Shown here piece after piece: positions 24,557-32,750 of a DNA stretch of 64,000 nucleotides (its first letter is position 1; the number at the start of each line of letters is the position of its first letter). The translations under genes were made by a program, and so were the position numbers. The notes under the pieces were generated by a model, which worked only from the letters and a program-made list of their open reading frames with translations, was not told the origin of the DNA and ran no database searches. Origin of the DNA: Streptomyces sp. HM190 (GTDB lineage Bacteria; Actinomycetota; Actinomycetes; Streptomycetales; Streptomycetaceae); assembly GCF_009857135.1 (NCBI RefSeq), contig NZ_CP047318.1:2294001-2358000 (forward strand), in the 5' to 3' direction.

Positions 24557-25189
24557 ATGGGGCTGCTGGACGTGCTCCTCGGCCGTACGAAGCCGGTGCC
24601 GCCGGACCTGGACCGGCTGTTCGCCCTGCCGTCCGCCGCGGTGACGCTGCAGGCCGCGACCGCCCTCGCGCCGACCGGGACCGGCGCGGTCTGCTTCGCG
24701 TCCGTCGAGGGCACCGCCTTCGACGAGGTACGGCGGGAGCTGCGGGCGCTGCTCGACGCCGATACGGGCGACGCCGATACGGGCGACGTCGATACGGGCG
24801 CGGGCGCCGGGCGGGGTGCGGCCGGTGTCGAGGCCGTGCGGGACGAGTACGGGTACTCGTGGCTCGTCTCCCGGCGGAGACCGTCGGAGCTGCCTGACCT
24901 GGTGGGTGATCTGCACACGGTCAACAGCGCGCTGGAGGGCGGCGGGTTCGGTCCGCAGCTGCTGTGTTCGGTGGTCGGGTTCCGGGGCGGCGAGGACGGG
25001 GAGCGGCGGCTGGGGCTCGTCTACCTCTACAAGCGGGGCACTTTCTATCCGTTCGCGCCGCTGCCGGGCGGGGCGGGCCGCCGCGACAACGCGCTGGAGC
25101 TGCGGGTCAGGGCGGTCCTCGCGGAGGACCTGCGGATCGAACCGGATCTCGGCCGGTGGTTCCCCCTGTGGGGTGCCCCGGGGCTGTGA
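24557..25189 (+). CDS. pspAB: PspA-associated protein PspAB
   Basis: A 210-residue protein starting MGLLDVLLGRTKPVPPDLDRLFALPSA with the internal block GYGYSWLVSRRRP-like YGYSWLV, LVGDLHTVNSALEGGGFGPQLLC and LVYLYKRGTFYPFAP, matching PspAB, a protein of unknown biochemical role that goes with PspA and HtpX in the envelope-stress response. The gene starts 6 bp after htpX, so the two are co-transcribed. Residues about 68-82 contain a DTGDA/V repeat encoded by three 15-bp units (GATACGGGCGACG...) at 24769-24812, a likely length-variable stretch. Confidence 0.88.
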   Translation: MGLLDVLLGRTKPVPPDLDRLFALPSAAVTLQAATALAPTGTGAVCFASVEGTAFDEVRRELRALLDADTGDADTGDVDTGAGAGRGAAGVEAVRDEYGYSWLVSRRRPSELPDLVGDLHTVNSALEGGGFGPQLLCSVVGFRGGEDGERRLGLVYLYKRGTFYPFAPLPGGAGRRDNALELRVRAVLAEDLRIEPDLGRWFPLWGAPGL

Positions 25190-25494
25190 CCGCCCCGGGG
25201 CACGGGCCTGCTGTCCACGCTCCGCTGCCGCTCCTGCCGACGGCCCTCGAGGGGCCGCTCACGGCGGTAGCGGCGCTCCCACTTCGCCTGCTGGTCCCGG
25301 CGCTCACGGTAGGCCCGGTAGGAGGCGGGCTGCGCGGCGCCGCCCGACGACGGCGACGACTCGGCCGAGCCACCGCGGGTGCGGCCGTGGCGGATGTACA
25401 GGTGGAGCAGCCCGACCGCGGCGAGCCAGAGCAGTTCGTTCGAGAAACCGAGGACGACCGGGACCGCGGTCGCCGAAAGGATCAAGGTGCCCAT
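25045..25494 (-). CDS. Small membrane protein with long charged tail
   Basis: A protein of up to 149 residues beginning MGTLILSATAVPVVLGFSNE LLWLAAVGLLHLYIRHG, that is one N-terminal helix, followed by a Ser/Gly linker and a very Arg-rich region (YRAYRERRDQQAKWERRYRRE). The start is fixed by AAGGAGG upstream of ATG 25494. The frame stays open until 25045, overlapping the convergent pspAB by 145 bp, and the last 50 residues look like antisense of pspAB. The true product may have ended near 25190 before loss of its stop. Family not recognised. Confidence 0.6.
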   Translation of the reverse strand: MGTLILSATAVPVVLGFSNELLWLAAVGLLHLYIRHGRTRGGSAESSPSSGGAAQPASYRAYRERRDQQAKWERRYRRERPLEGRRQERQRSVDSRPVPRGGHSPGAPHRGNHRPRSGSIRRSSARTALTRSSSALSRRPAPPGSGANG

Positions 25495-25724
25495 GGCGGG
25501 CCTCCTTGGGTGGGTGTGCGTGGGTGGTGGCAGCGACACCCGTCCCGCACGATCCGGTGCCGGACGCTCGGCTGTGCCCGTCCAGGATGCTGGCGGGCCG
25601 ATGCGCCCGCATCCGAATACCGGGGTCCGTGGGGCGGTCCGGGCGCCTTCGCGGGGGTGATTGTCAGTGGTGTCCGGGAGGATGGGGGGGACTTGACGAC
25701 GGGTGTTCGGGTGGAGGCGGCGGC

Positions 25725-26942
25725 ATGGGGGAAGCACGGCGGTATGTCGGGGCGGCCGAGCGGCGGGCACGGCTCGGGGCGGGGCAGCGGTTGTCCGGAT
25801 CCGCGCGGGCGGCGGGCCCGGAGGAGGTCGCCGACTCGCTGGTGGCCCTGCACGGCTCGGACCCGGCGACGGTGTACCTCGCGGTGGGCGCCCGGCTCGC
25901 CGAGCCGGGGCGGACCGTGGCCGAGACCGAGCGGGCGCTGTACACGGACCGGACGTTGGTGCGGATGCACGGCATGCGGCACACCGTGTTCGTGTTCCCG
26001 GCCGGTCTCACCGCCGTGGTGCACGGCTCGACCGGCATCACGGTCGCCGCGAGGGAACGGGCCTCGCTGCTGAAGGACATGGCGGTGGCCGGGGCGCCGG
26101 ACGCGGCCTGGCTGAAGGAGGTCGAGGAGTCGGCGCTCACGGCGCTGGCCCGGCGCGGGCAGGCGACGGCGGCGGAACTGGCCGAGGACGAGCCCCGGTT
26201 GAGGGAACGGTTCGTGTACGCGGCGGGCAAGCCCTACGAGGGCGTGCACACCGTCTCGACGCGGCTGCTGCGGGTCCTCGGCGTGGAGGGCAGGGTGGTG
26301 CGTGGCCGGCCGCTCGGTTCGTGGACGTCGAGCCAGTTCCGCTGGGCCGTGGCCCCCGCCCATCCCGAGCTGGACGTGGCGGAGGCCCAGGCGTCGCTCC
26401 TCGGGCGGTGGCTGGCGGCGTGCGGTCCGGCGACCGAGGCCGACCTGAAGTGGTGGACGGGCTGGCGGGTCACCGAGGTCCGCCGGGCGCTCACGGCGAT
26501 CGGGGCGCGGGCCGTGACGCTGGACGAGGGCACGGGGTACGTGGTCGCCGGGGACGAGGACCAGGTCGCCGCGCCGGCCGAGCCGTGGGCCGCCCTGCTC
26601 CCGGCCCTCGACCCGACCGCGATGGGCTGGCGGGAACGCGACTGGTATCTGGCGCCGGAACTGCTCCCCGCCCTCTTCGACCGCAGCGGCAACGTGGGGC
26701 CGACGGTGTGGTGGAACGGCCGCGTGGTCGGCGGTTGGGCCCAGCGGCCGGACGGCGAGATCGTGTGGCGCCTGCTCACCACGGACGGGATCGGCACGGA
26801 GGCTCACCAGGCGATCGCCGAGGAGGCCGAGCGGCTGCGGGCGTGGGTGGGCGAGACACGGGTGACGCCGCGCTTCCGGACCCCGCTGGAGAAGGAGTTG
26901 GGCGGGCCGGGCGCCTGGTTTTCCGGGAGTTCGGGTGGTTGA
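25725..26942 (+). CDS. Winged-helix DNA-binding protein, AlkZ/HTH_42 family
   Basis: A 405-residue protein of the YcaQ/AlkZ-like family (DUF1006). Landmarks are ARLGAGQRLSGSARAAGPEEV, LVALHGSDPATVYLAVGAR, TLVRMHGMRHTVFVFP and the C-terminal WYLAPELLPALFDRSGNVGPTVWWNGRVVGGW. Streptomyces AlkZ is a DNA glycosylase that unhooks crosslinks; this family also has members of unknown activity. The QxQ catalytic motif of AlkZ is not obvious here (the N-terminal Q is within GAGQRLSG), so I do not claim glycosylase activity. The start is ATG 25725 with a GGAGGCGG Shine-Dalgarno sequence. Confidence 0.82.
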   Translation: MGEARRYVGAAERRARLGAGQRLSGSARAAGPEEVADSLVALHGSDPATVYLAVGARLAEPGRTVAETERALYTDRTLVRMHGMRHTVFVFPAGLTAVVHGSTGITVAARERASLLKDMAVAGAPDAAWLKEVEESALTALARRGQATAAELAEDEPRLRERFVYAAGKPYEGVHTVSTRLLRVLGVEGRVVRGRPLGSWTSSQFRWAVAPAHPELDVAEAQASLLGRWLAACGPATEADLKWWTGWRVTEVRRALTAIGARAVTLDEGTGYVVAGDEDQVAAPAEPWAALLPALDPTAMGWRERDWYLAPELLPALFDRSGNVGPTVWWNGRVVGGWAQRPDGEIVWRLLTTDGIGTEAHQAIAEEAERLRAWVGETRVTPRFRTPLEKELGGPGAWFSGSSGG

Positions 26943-26967
26943 GGTGGGCGGGGACAGTGGCGGCGAG

Positions 26968-27058
26968 TGCGGATGGTTCAGGCTGGCACGGATGGTTGTA
27001 GCGGGTGCGGATGGTCGTGGCAGGCACGGAAGGTCGTGGCAGGCATGGAAGGTTCGGG
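26968..27058. repeat. Degenerate 19-20-bp tandem repeat
   Basis: About five units based on TGCGGATGGTCGTGGCAGG lie between the AlkZ-family gene and the DUF4360 gene. Immediately after comes TTCTCGCGCAGTTCCCC (27059-27076), a fragment of the dispersed repeat seen at 56701-56883. Confidence 0.65.
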
Positions 27059-27128
27059 GGTTCTCGCGCAGTTCCCCCCGCCCCTGAAAGCGACCGCACC
27101 CCCGCGAACCGGCCCGAACGCCTACGGC

Positions 27129-27160
27129 GTGCCGGGCACCCGGCCACGGGCACCCGGCAC
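27129..27160 (-). terminator. Possible terminator of the DUF4360 gene
   Basis: GTGCCGGG (27129-27136) and CCCGGCAC (27153-27160) can pair, 7 bp past the stop of the minus-strand gene. Confidence 0.5.
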
Positions 27161-27166
27161 CCCGGA

Positions 27167-27814
27167 TCACTTCGCCGGGCACTCCTTCCACGCCAGGTGG
27201 TAGATCGTGCTGATGTCCCCGTCCGTCGAGTCCATCGTCATGAAGCTCGTGCTGCTCGCCGGCGACGAACCCCGGTTGACGCGCAGTTCCGTGTTGATGT
27301 TGAAGTTGCGTTCGACACCACACGGTGCCCACACCAGCTGGGCCCAGTCGGTCTCGTCCGTGGCCTGCCAGTTGTCCTCGAGAGGGCCGTTGAAGGCGTG
27401 GCTCCGGGCGGCCGTGTCCGGGGAGCCCTGGAAGTAGTACGAGGCCTTCTGTGTGCCGCTGGCCCCGCGCTGCAGTGAGGCGAAGCCTCGGTAGTCGACG
27501 CTCGCGATGGCGTAGGTGAAGCCGCCCGGCACGTGCACGCGCAGGTTGAGCTGGCAGTTCTTGCGGAACGCGGTGGAGGGCGCGCCACCGCCGACCTGGG
27601 CGAGGTAGTCGCTGTAGGTCACGGTGAACGCGGTGTTGTCCGGGGAGACGGCGACCGCCGTCGTGCCCGCGGGACAGCCGGAGCCGTTCACCGTGGCGAC
27701 CTTGATGATGATCTTGTCCGGCGGCGGGTCGTCGAAGGGGTCCGTCGCGTGCGCGGGAAGCGCTCCGGCGAACAGGGCGGCCACGGCACCGCCCAGGAGG
27801 AGACCACGAACCAT
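27167..27814 (-). CDS. Secreted DUF4360 protein
   Basis: A 215-residue exported protein with a signal peptide (MVRGLLLGGAVAALFAGALP, cleavage after AHA at residue 23) and a beta-rich domain: VNGSGCPAGTTAVAVSPDNTA, FRKNCQLNLRVHVPGGFTYAI, YRGFASLQRGASG and the C-terminal MDSTDGDISTIYHLAWKEC. This is the actinobacterial and fungal DUF4360 family, with conserved Cys pairs; its function is unknown. The start is ATG 27814 with AGGAGAA upstream; upstream in-frame ATGs lack a Shine-Dalgarno sequence. The promoter should lie in 27815-27900. Confidence 0.88.
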   Translation of the reverse strand: MVRGLLLGGAVAALFAGALPAHATDPFDDPPPDKIIIKVATVNGSGCPAGTTAVAVSPDNTAFTVTYSDYLAQVGGGAPSTAFRKNCQLNLRVHVPGGFTYAIASVDYRGFASLQRGASGTQKASYYFQGSPDTAARSHAFNGPLEDNWQATDETDWAQLVWAPCGVERNFNINTELRVNRGSSPASSTSFMTMDSTDGDISTIYHLAWKECPAK

Positions 27815-28006
27815 GGGGGGTTCTCCTGTCATAGACATGCGCATGTCAATAGACACGCACGACGTTCCCGCACACCTGTGAAAGAGCTGTGAAGGCTGCG
27901 GGGCGACCGCATCGTATGGACCCCCGGCGGGCACGGCTAGGGCGATCTCCGGCCAACCCTGACAGCCGGAGATCACCCCGTTTCCCGCGCGCCACGCCTC
28001 AACGCA

Positions 28007-28042
28007 CCGGTGCCGCCCACCCCGAGGGGCGGACGGCACCGG
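28007..28042. terminator. Terminator downstream of the 28069-28383 gene
   Basis: CCGGTGCCG (28007-28015) pairs with CGGCACCGG (28034-28042), with an inner CCCC/GGGG. It lies just past the stop of the minus-strand gene; the remaining bases up to the divergent DUF4360 promoter show no gene. Confidence 0.75.
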
Positions 28043-28068
28043 AAGGCCGGCTCAGCGGCGCCACGGCC

Positions 28069-28383
28069 TCAACGGCAGTACCGCATCAGCGCGCGGACCA
28101 TGTGGCACGTGGTGTCCGACGGCGGATGCACGCCGATCACCTCGGCGGTGGTGCGGATCGTCTCGTTGCGCGCCTGGTTCGGCAGGTAGACACCGGAGTC
28201 GAGCAGGGCGATGGCGAGACGCATCGCCTTCAGACGCCGGTTGTGCGTGATGTACCACTCCCGCGGACGGCCCGGCGGCAGCGTGTGCTTCACGACGGGC
28301 TCGTACGGCAGGTCGAGCAGGACGGGATGCTTGGCGGTTGACTGGGTGGGCAGCGGCTTCGACTTCAGTGCGGCAGCGGGCAC
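28069..28383 (-). CDS. Small conserved protein, unknown function (about 104 aa)
   Basis: A basic protein of 104 residues (106 from an alternative ATG at 28389) with LPYEPVVKHTLPPGRPREWY, ITHNRRLKAMRLAIALLDSGVY, ARNETIRTTAEVIGVHPPSD and TTCHMVRALMRYC. The C-terminal half is helical and could be a small helix-turn-helix. AGGAGG directly abuts ATG 28389 but is 6 bases from GTG 28383, so the GTG is the better start. I recall similar small Streptomyces proteins of unknown function. Confidence 0.7.
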   Translation of the reverse strand: MPAAALKSKPLPTQSTAKHPVLLDLPYEPVVKHTLPPGRPREWYITHNRRLKAMRLAIALLDSGVYLPNQARNETIRTTAEVIGVHPPSDTTCHMVRALMRYCR

Positions 28384-28589
28384 GGACATCCTCCTGTCGC
28401 GGTCTGGGCGCCGCCGGAAGTCCCCCCGTCGGCAACCCTCGAACACTGCTTCTATTTTACTCCCCACCACTGACAATCACCCCTGGCCAGACGGCACTTG
28501 AAGGGCTCTGTGACAGGCGTGGAACACGGGTTTCCGTGGGCCTCAGGACGCCTTCCGGCGGGCCGGGACCGGTTGGCTACGGTGGGCCC

Positions 28590-28949
28590 ATGGAGATCTG
28601 GATCAACCCGGCTTGTTCCAAGTGCCGCAGCGCCGTCGGCCTGCTCGACGCGGAGGGCGCCGCCTACACCGTCCGCCGTTATCTGGAGGACGTCCCGAGC
28701 GAGGACGAGATCCGCGAGGTGCTCGACCGGCTCGGGCTCGAACCGTGGGACATCACCCGCACCCAGGAAGCCGCCGCGAAGGAACTCGGCCTCAGGGAGT
28801 GGGCACGGGACGCCGCCACCCGCGACCGGTGGATCACGGCCCTCGCCGAGCACCCGAAGCTGATCCAGCGGCCCATCATCACCGCGGACGACGGTACGGC
28901 GGTGGTGGCCCGCACGGAGGAGGCCGTACGGGACGTGCTGTCGCGGTAG
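28590..28949 (+). CDS. ArsC/Spx-family thioredoxin-fold protein
   Basis: A 119-residue ArsC-like protein: MEIWINPACSKCRSAVGLLD carries a CxxC at C9-C12, then YLEDVPSEDEIREVLDRLGL and HPKLIQRPIITADDGTAVVARTEE, the family signature LIQRP. It may be an arsenate or other thiol reductase; with no arsenic genes nearby, the substrate is open. TACGGT (28578-28583) lies 6 bases before the ATG, indicating a leaderless transcript and fixing the start. Confidence 0.85.
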   Translation: MEIWINPACSKCRSAVGLLDAEGAAYTVRRYLEDVPSEDEIREVLDRLGLEPWDITRTQEAAAKELGLREWARDAATRDRWITALAEHPKLIQRPIITADDGTAVVARTEEAVRDVLSR

Positions 28950-28972
28950 ACCCGCCACCGCTCCCCGACGGC

Positions 28973-29042
28973 CCTCGGTCCTCGGTCCCCGGTCCGCAGT
29001 CCGCAGTCCGCGGTCCGCGGTCCGCGGTCCGCGGTCCGCGGT
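28973..29042. repeat. 7-bp tandem repeat, ten units
   Basis: Ten uninterrupted heptamers: two CCTCGGT, one CCCCGGT, two CCGCAGT, five identical CCGCGGT. This is a simple-sequence array prone to slippage, located between the ArsC-like gene and the promoter of the secreted protein gene at 29169. Confidence 0.92.
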
Positions 29043-29168
29043 CCGCCACACTCAGGGCCGACTCGCGTGTGACGCGGGTTACTTCGGAGGCCGTCGTCAC
29101 CATTGAGCAACCTCGTTCGGTATCTCGTACATAGCGGCGTACGCTCCCCTACCTCTCAGGAGGCGCGA

Positions 29169-29855
29169 ATGTCGCGCAGGAGAACTCTCGGTACGAAGAA
29201 GAAGATCGCGCTGTTCGTCGGCGCGGCGGCGGTGGCGGGTGGCGGGGCCTTCACCATGGCGGCCACCTCGAACGCGGCGCAGACGGCGGCGGATTCCAGC
29301 GTCTGCCAGGGTCTCGCCACCGCACTCGGCAACAACCAGAAGTTCATCGACGGCCAGCGGGCGGCCCCGGACGCGCAGTCCGAGGCCCGCATCGCCAACC
29401 GCGAGGCCGTCATCAAGCAGATCGAGGTGCAGCAGGAAGCGTCCGGTTGTGTCGTCGGGGAGTCGGCTCAGGACTCCCAGGCGGCCCAGCCGGCGCAGCC
29501 CGGCGGCGCGGCGACCGGGGGGTCGGCTCAGGACCCCCAGGGCGACGAGGCCGCCGGGAACGCGGGCGGCGCGGGGAACGCCGGCGGCAACGGCGCCACC
29601 GGAGGCGGCCGGCAGGTCTGCAACGGGTCCACCGTCACCCTGTCCGGTGAGGGCGGTGCCCCCGCCGCGTCCAGCAACCAGTTCCCGGCCGGGACGACGC
29701 TGAAGGTGACCAACCTGGACAACGGCAGGTCCACGACCGTGGAGGTCACCTCCGTGTCCGGCAGTTGCGTCCTGCTGAACAACTCCGCGTTCGAACAGGT
29801 CCGGGAGCCCGGCAAGTTCCTGATCCGCCGGGCGCTGATCGAGAAGGTCGGCTAG
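29169..29855 (+). CDS. Secreted protein with RlpA-like double-psi beta-barrel domain
   Basis: A 228-residue exported protein: a Lys/Arg-rich N-terminus and signal helix (IALFVGAAAVAGGGAFTMAA), a helical segment (VCQGLATALGNNQKFIDGQRA ... VIKQIEVQQEASG), a Gly/Ala/Gln linker (about residues 97-155) and a C-terminal domain (VCNGSTVTLSGEGG, FPAGTTLKVTNLDNGRSTTV, CVLLNNSAFEQVREPG) that resembles a DPBB as in RlpA. It probably acts at the cell wall. The start is ATG 29169 with AGGAGG upstream. TTGAGC (29103) and TACATA (29128) may be its promoter. It shares its three-part layout with the protein at 34859. Confidence 0.75.
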   Translation: MSRRRTLGTKKKIALFVGAAAVAGGGAFTMAATSNAAQTAADSSVCQGLATALGNNQKFIDGQRAAPDAQSEARIANREAVIKQIEVQQEASGCVVGESAQDSQAAQPAQPGGAATGGSAQDPQGDEAAGNAGGAGNAGGNGATGGGRQVCNGSTVTLSGEGGAPAASSNQFPAGTTLKVTNLDNGRSTTVEVTSVSGSCVLLNNSAFEQVREPGKFLIRRALIEKVG

Positions 29856-30267
29856 GACGACGGTCGCCGGCCCCGCCGTTCCCGCCAGGAGCGGTAGGGC
29901 CGGCCCGCAGCGGGTCCCGCCGGACCGGGTCGGGCCGGGGGTCGGCCACCTTACGGAGGGGGTGGCCGGCCGCCTGCCTGATTCGCGAACAGGAACGGGA
30001 CGCACCTCACCGGCGCCCGCGACTTCCCGGCCACTGTTCACAGCCGCTTCCCGACGACTCCCCGACGACTCCCCCGCCAGCCCTTCGGCGGCTTCCGGCG
30101 GCTTCCGGCAGGGGCACCGACCGCGACCAACGGGGCCCCTGCCCCGTAACATTCCGCTCACCTCTTTCGCATACGGCTCGGCGCGCGGTCGCCGCGTAGC
30201 GGGTGCGAACAGTCCCGGGAACGACGTCGGTGCTCCGGGGGCGTGAGCCGCACCACAGCGACGCCCG
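29856..30267. other. Upstream region of glnII
   Basis: Apart from the hairpin at 29942-29969 this stretch contains Pro/Arg-coding low-complexity sequence in several frames and no gene I can support. GTAACATTCCGCTCAC at 30146-30161 has a GlnR-like spacing of two half-sites and may be a weak extra site. Confidence 0.5.
29942..29969 (+). terminator. Terminator of the secreted-protein gene
   Basis: CGGCCACC and GGTGGCCG form an 8-bp stem around a 10-base loop, about 90 bp past the stop codon. Confidence 0.6.
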
Positions 30268-30305
30268 GTAACACGGGGTTCACGTGCGAGCAATGATCGG
30301 GAAAT
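30268..30305 (+). promoter_or_regulatory. GlnR-like binding site of glnII
   Basis: Four GlnR-type half-sites with exact 6-bp spacers: GTAAC (30268-30272), TTCAC (30279-30283), GCAAT (30290-30294), GAAAT (30301-30305). The last two are less canonical than in the glnA box and the order is GTnAC, GTnAC-like, GaAAc-like, GaAAt. It lies about 100 bp before the glnII start. Confidence 0.6.
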
Positions 30306-30407
30306 CGCGTGTTGGCAGGCTGCCCGGCATCAGCGCGGCGTTTCAGTGCCGCAGCGCCGCAGCACCCGCACATGCGCCTAGTGACCCACCCCCGAAGGAT
30401 GTGTCCC

Positions 30408-31439
30408 GTGACCTTCAAGGCTGAGTACATCTGGATCGACGGCACCGAGCCGACGGCCAAGCTCCGCTCCAAGACCAAGATCATCGCGGGTGAGCCCGCC
30501 GGTCTGGACGCGCTGCCGATCTGGGGCTTCGACGGGTCCTCCACGAACCAGGCCGAGGGGCACTCCTCGGACCGTGTGCTCAAGCCGGTCTTCACCTGCC
30601 CCGACCCGATCCGCGGCGGCGACGACGTCCTCGTCCTGTGCGAGGTCCTGAACATCGACTTCACCCCGCACGAGTCCAACACCCGTGCCGCGCTGCGTGA
30701 GGTCGCCGAGAAGTTCGCCGCGCAGGAGCCCATCTTCGGCATCGAGCAGGAGTACACCTTCTTCCAGGACGGCTACCCGCTCGGCTTCCCCAAGGGCGGC
30801 TTCCCGGCCCCCCAGGGCGGCTACTACTGCGGTGTCGGCGCCGACGAGATCTTCGGCCGTGAGGTCGTCGAGGCACACCTGGAGAACTGCCTGGCGGCGG
30901 GTCTGGGGCTGTCCGGGATCAACGCCGAGGTCATGCCCGGCCAGTGGGAGTTCCAGGTCGGCCCGCTGGCCCCGCTTGAGGTCTCGGACCAGCTGTGGGT
31001 GGCCCGGTGGCTGCTCTACCGCACCGCCGAGGACTTCGGCATCTCCGCGACCCTCGACCCCAAGCCGGTCAAGGGCGACTGGAACGGCGCCGGCGCGCAC
31101 ACCAACTTCTCCACCAAGGCGATGCGCGAGGGCTACGACGCGATCATCACCGCGTGCGAGTCGCTCGGTGAGGGCTCGAAGCCGCTCGACCACGTCAAGA
31201 ACTACGGCGCCGGCATCGACGACCGTCTGACCGGCCTGCACGAGACCGCCCCGTGGAACGAGTACTCCTACGGTGTCTCCAACCGCGGCGCCTCGGTCCG
31301 TATCCCGTGGCAGGTCGAGAAGGACGGCAAGGGCTACATCGAGGACCGCCGCCCCAACGCCAACGTCGACCCGTACGTCGTGACGCGGCTCCTCGTCGAC
31401 ACCTGCTGCTCGGCGCTGGAGAAGGCCGGCCAGGTCTGA
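30408..31439 (+). CDS. glnII: Glutamine synthetase type II GlnII
   Basis: A 343-residue eukaryotic-type (GSII) glutamine synthetase, an octameric or decameric enzyme for ammonia assimilation, not regulated by adenylylation. Typical GSII blocks are YIWIDGTEPTAKLRSKTKI, IWGFDGSSTNQAEG, PIFGIEQEYTFFQ, GVGADEIFGREVVEAHLENCL, MPGQWEFQVGP and GDWNGAGAHTNFSTK, then the ATP-site RGASVRIPWQ. The start is GTG 30408 with GAAGGA 8 bases upstream; earlier in-frame codons are leader. The presence of both glnA and glnII is a Streptomyces feature. Confidence 0.97.
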   Translation: MTFKAEYIWIDGTEPTAKLRSKTKIIAGEPAGLDALPIWGFDGSSTNQAEGHSSDRVLKPVFTCPDPIRGGDDVLVLCEVLNIDFTPHESNTRAALREVAEKFAAQEPIFGIEQEYTFFQDGYPLGFPKGGFPAPQGGYYCGVGADEIFGREVVEAHLENCLAAGLGLSGINAEVMPGQWEFQVGPLAPLEVSDQLWVARWLLYRTAEDFGISATLDPKPVKGDWNGAGAHTNFSTKAMREGYDAIITACESLGEGSKPLDHVKNYGAGIDDRLTGLHETAPWNEYSYGVSNRGASVRIPWQVEKDGKGYIEDRRPNANVDPYVVTRLLVDTCCSALEKAGQV

Positions 31440-31465
31440 CCGTCCGCGCCCCGGAGTCACGTCGT

Positions 31466-31499
31466 GGAGGGCGTCCACCGTTCGCGGTGGGCGCCCTCC
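31466..31499 (+). terminator. glnII terminator
   Basis: A 15-bp stem with one mismatch (GGAGGGCG.CCACCG) around TTCG, 26 bp after the stop. Confidence 0.85.
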
Positions 31500-31532
31500 G
31501 GCGTTGTCAGTGGGGCGTGCGAGGGTGACCGC

Positions 31533-32477
31533 ATGACGATCGACGGGGGCGGCACGGCCGCGGACGGCCTGGCCATCAAGGTGAAGACGGAGAGCGGGCG
31601 GGAACACGCCCGGATCACGGCCCCGGGGCTGCGGGAGCTGGTGGACCGGATCGGCGGCGCGGACGACCGGTTCCTGGTCGTGCAGCGGATCCCGGACGTG
31701 CCGGACGTCTTCGTCCAGGTGTGGCACGAGCACGGCAGTGGGGAGTACCAGCTGGAGCACCGGGAGGGCCGCGACCGTTTCTTCGGGACGGTCCTCGCCG
31801 ACCGGGAGCGGGTCGCCGAGGCGATGACCGGCTGGGCGCGGCGGGCGGACGGCTGGGACGGCGGCATCGACTGGACCCCGCTCGACCACGACCCGCCCGA
31901 GGACGTGCCGGAACTCCCGGACCCGGTGCGGGAACAGACCGAGGAGCGGGTGCGGGAGCTGCTGGCGTGCGGGTACGACGACCGGGCGCGGCTCACCGAG
32001 ACCGCCGAGGAGTACCTGGTCGACGGCGACGACCGGCCCGTCTCCCCCGCGCAGGCCCGCCTGCTCGTGGACCGGTTGTGGACGGAGCGGATCGCGGAGC
32101 AGGAGACCTGGGAGGGCACCACCGACCCCGAGCGGATCACCCGCGCCTTCACGGCGCTTGGGGCCGCGGGGATCACCGCCCGGGAGAACTTCACCTGCTG
32201 CCGCACCTGCGGCATCGGTGAGATGGGCGGCGAGAGCGCCGACGGCGACCGGGGCTTCGTGTTCTTCCACTGGCAGTGCACCGAGAGCGCGGCCGCCGGA
32301 CACGGATTGACGCTGCTGTACGGCGGGTTCGACGGGTCGGCCGCCACGACGACGTCCGTCGGGCACGAGGTCGTGGCGGCCCTCACGGCACAGGGGTTGT
32401 CCGTCCAGTGGGACGGCGATCCCTCCCAGGGCATCACCGTCACGCCCCTGGACTGGAGTAAACGCCTGGTGGGATGA
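31533..32477 (+). CDS. DUF6891-like cytoplasmic protein
   Basis: A 314-residue soluble, acidic protein. The C-terminal third has CCRTCGIGEMGGE and GFVFFHWQCTESAAAGHGLTLLYGGFDG followed by TTTSVGHEVVAALTAQGL, features I associate with the actinobacterial DUF6891 family; the Cys/His set could bind metal, which is inferred. No catalytic motif is evident. GAGGGT (31521-31526) lies 6 bases before ATG 31533, suggesting leaderless transcription. No obvious operon partner. Confidence 0.7.
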   Translation: MTIDGGGTAADGLAIKVKTESGREHARITAPGLRELVDRIGGADDRFLVVQRIPDVPDVFVQVWHEHGSGEYQLEHREGRDRFFGTVLADRERVAEAMTGWARRADGWDGGIDWTPLDHDPPEDVPELPDPVREQTEERVRELLACGYDDRARLTETAEEYLVDGDDRPVSPAQARLLVDRLWTERIAEQETWEGTTDPERITRAFTALGAAGITARENFTCCRTCGIGEMGGESADGDRGFVFFHWQCTESAAAGHGLTLLYGGFDGSAATTTSVGHEVVAALTAQGLSVQWDGDPSQGITVTPLDWSKRLVG

Positions 32478-32566
32478 GGTGGTGGCCCCTCAGGGCGGTT
32501 CTCGGGGGGCGTCCGAGGAGTGAGAGCGGGGTCCTCTCGCGCGGAGGTGTCTGCTTCAATGGGGCC

Positions 32567-32689
32567 ATGGCCAGCCTCAGGAACAGCCGCGCGACGGGTC
32601 GCCATGACCTGGAGCCCTTCTGGCCGTCCCGTCAGCACCACGACTTCGACCGGGTGTGTTGCCGCGCGATGAACGCGCCGGCCCTCTAA
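32567..32689 (+). CDS. Putative regulatory leader peptide (40 aa)
   Basis: A 40-residue ORF, MASLRNSRATGRHDLEPFWP then SRQHHDFDRVCCRAMNAPAL. The HHDFDRVCCR segment resembles the H-x-D-L/F-x-R-V motif of the short Streptomyces leader peptides placed before regulated genes. TTCAAT at 32555-32560 is 6 bases before the ATG (leaderless). It ends 120 bp before the winged-helix regulator gene and is followed by a hairpin at 32710-32750. A translated small protein with another function is possible. Confidence 0.6.
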   Translation: MASLRNSRATGRHDLEPFWPSRQHHDFDRVCCRAMNAPAL

Positions 32690-32709
32690 AGCCGTACACC
32701 CCGGCCTTC

Positions 32710-32750
32710 GGTCGGCGCGAGACGACGTACGTCCCTCGATGCGGCCGACC
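32710..32750 (+). promoter_or_regulatory. Stem-loop between leader ORF and regulator gene
   Basis: GGTCGGC (32710-32716) and CGAG (32718-32721) pair with CTCG (32735-32738) and GCCGACC (32744-32750). Its position after a short leader ORF suggests attenuation or a translation-coupled switch; this is inferred. Confidence 0.4.

Noticed and set aside
28973..29042. Heptamer array as a CRISPR
   Set aside because: Units are 7 bp with no spacers. The other tandem arrays in the window also lack spacers.
30378..32366. A 662-residue minus-strand frame over glnII and its neighbour
   Set aside because: It spans two real plus-strand genes and their terminator and has no recognisable features.
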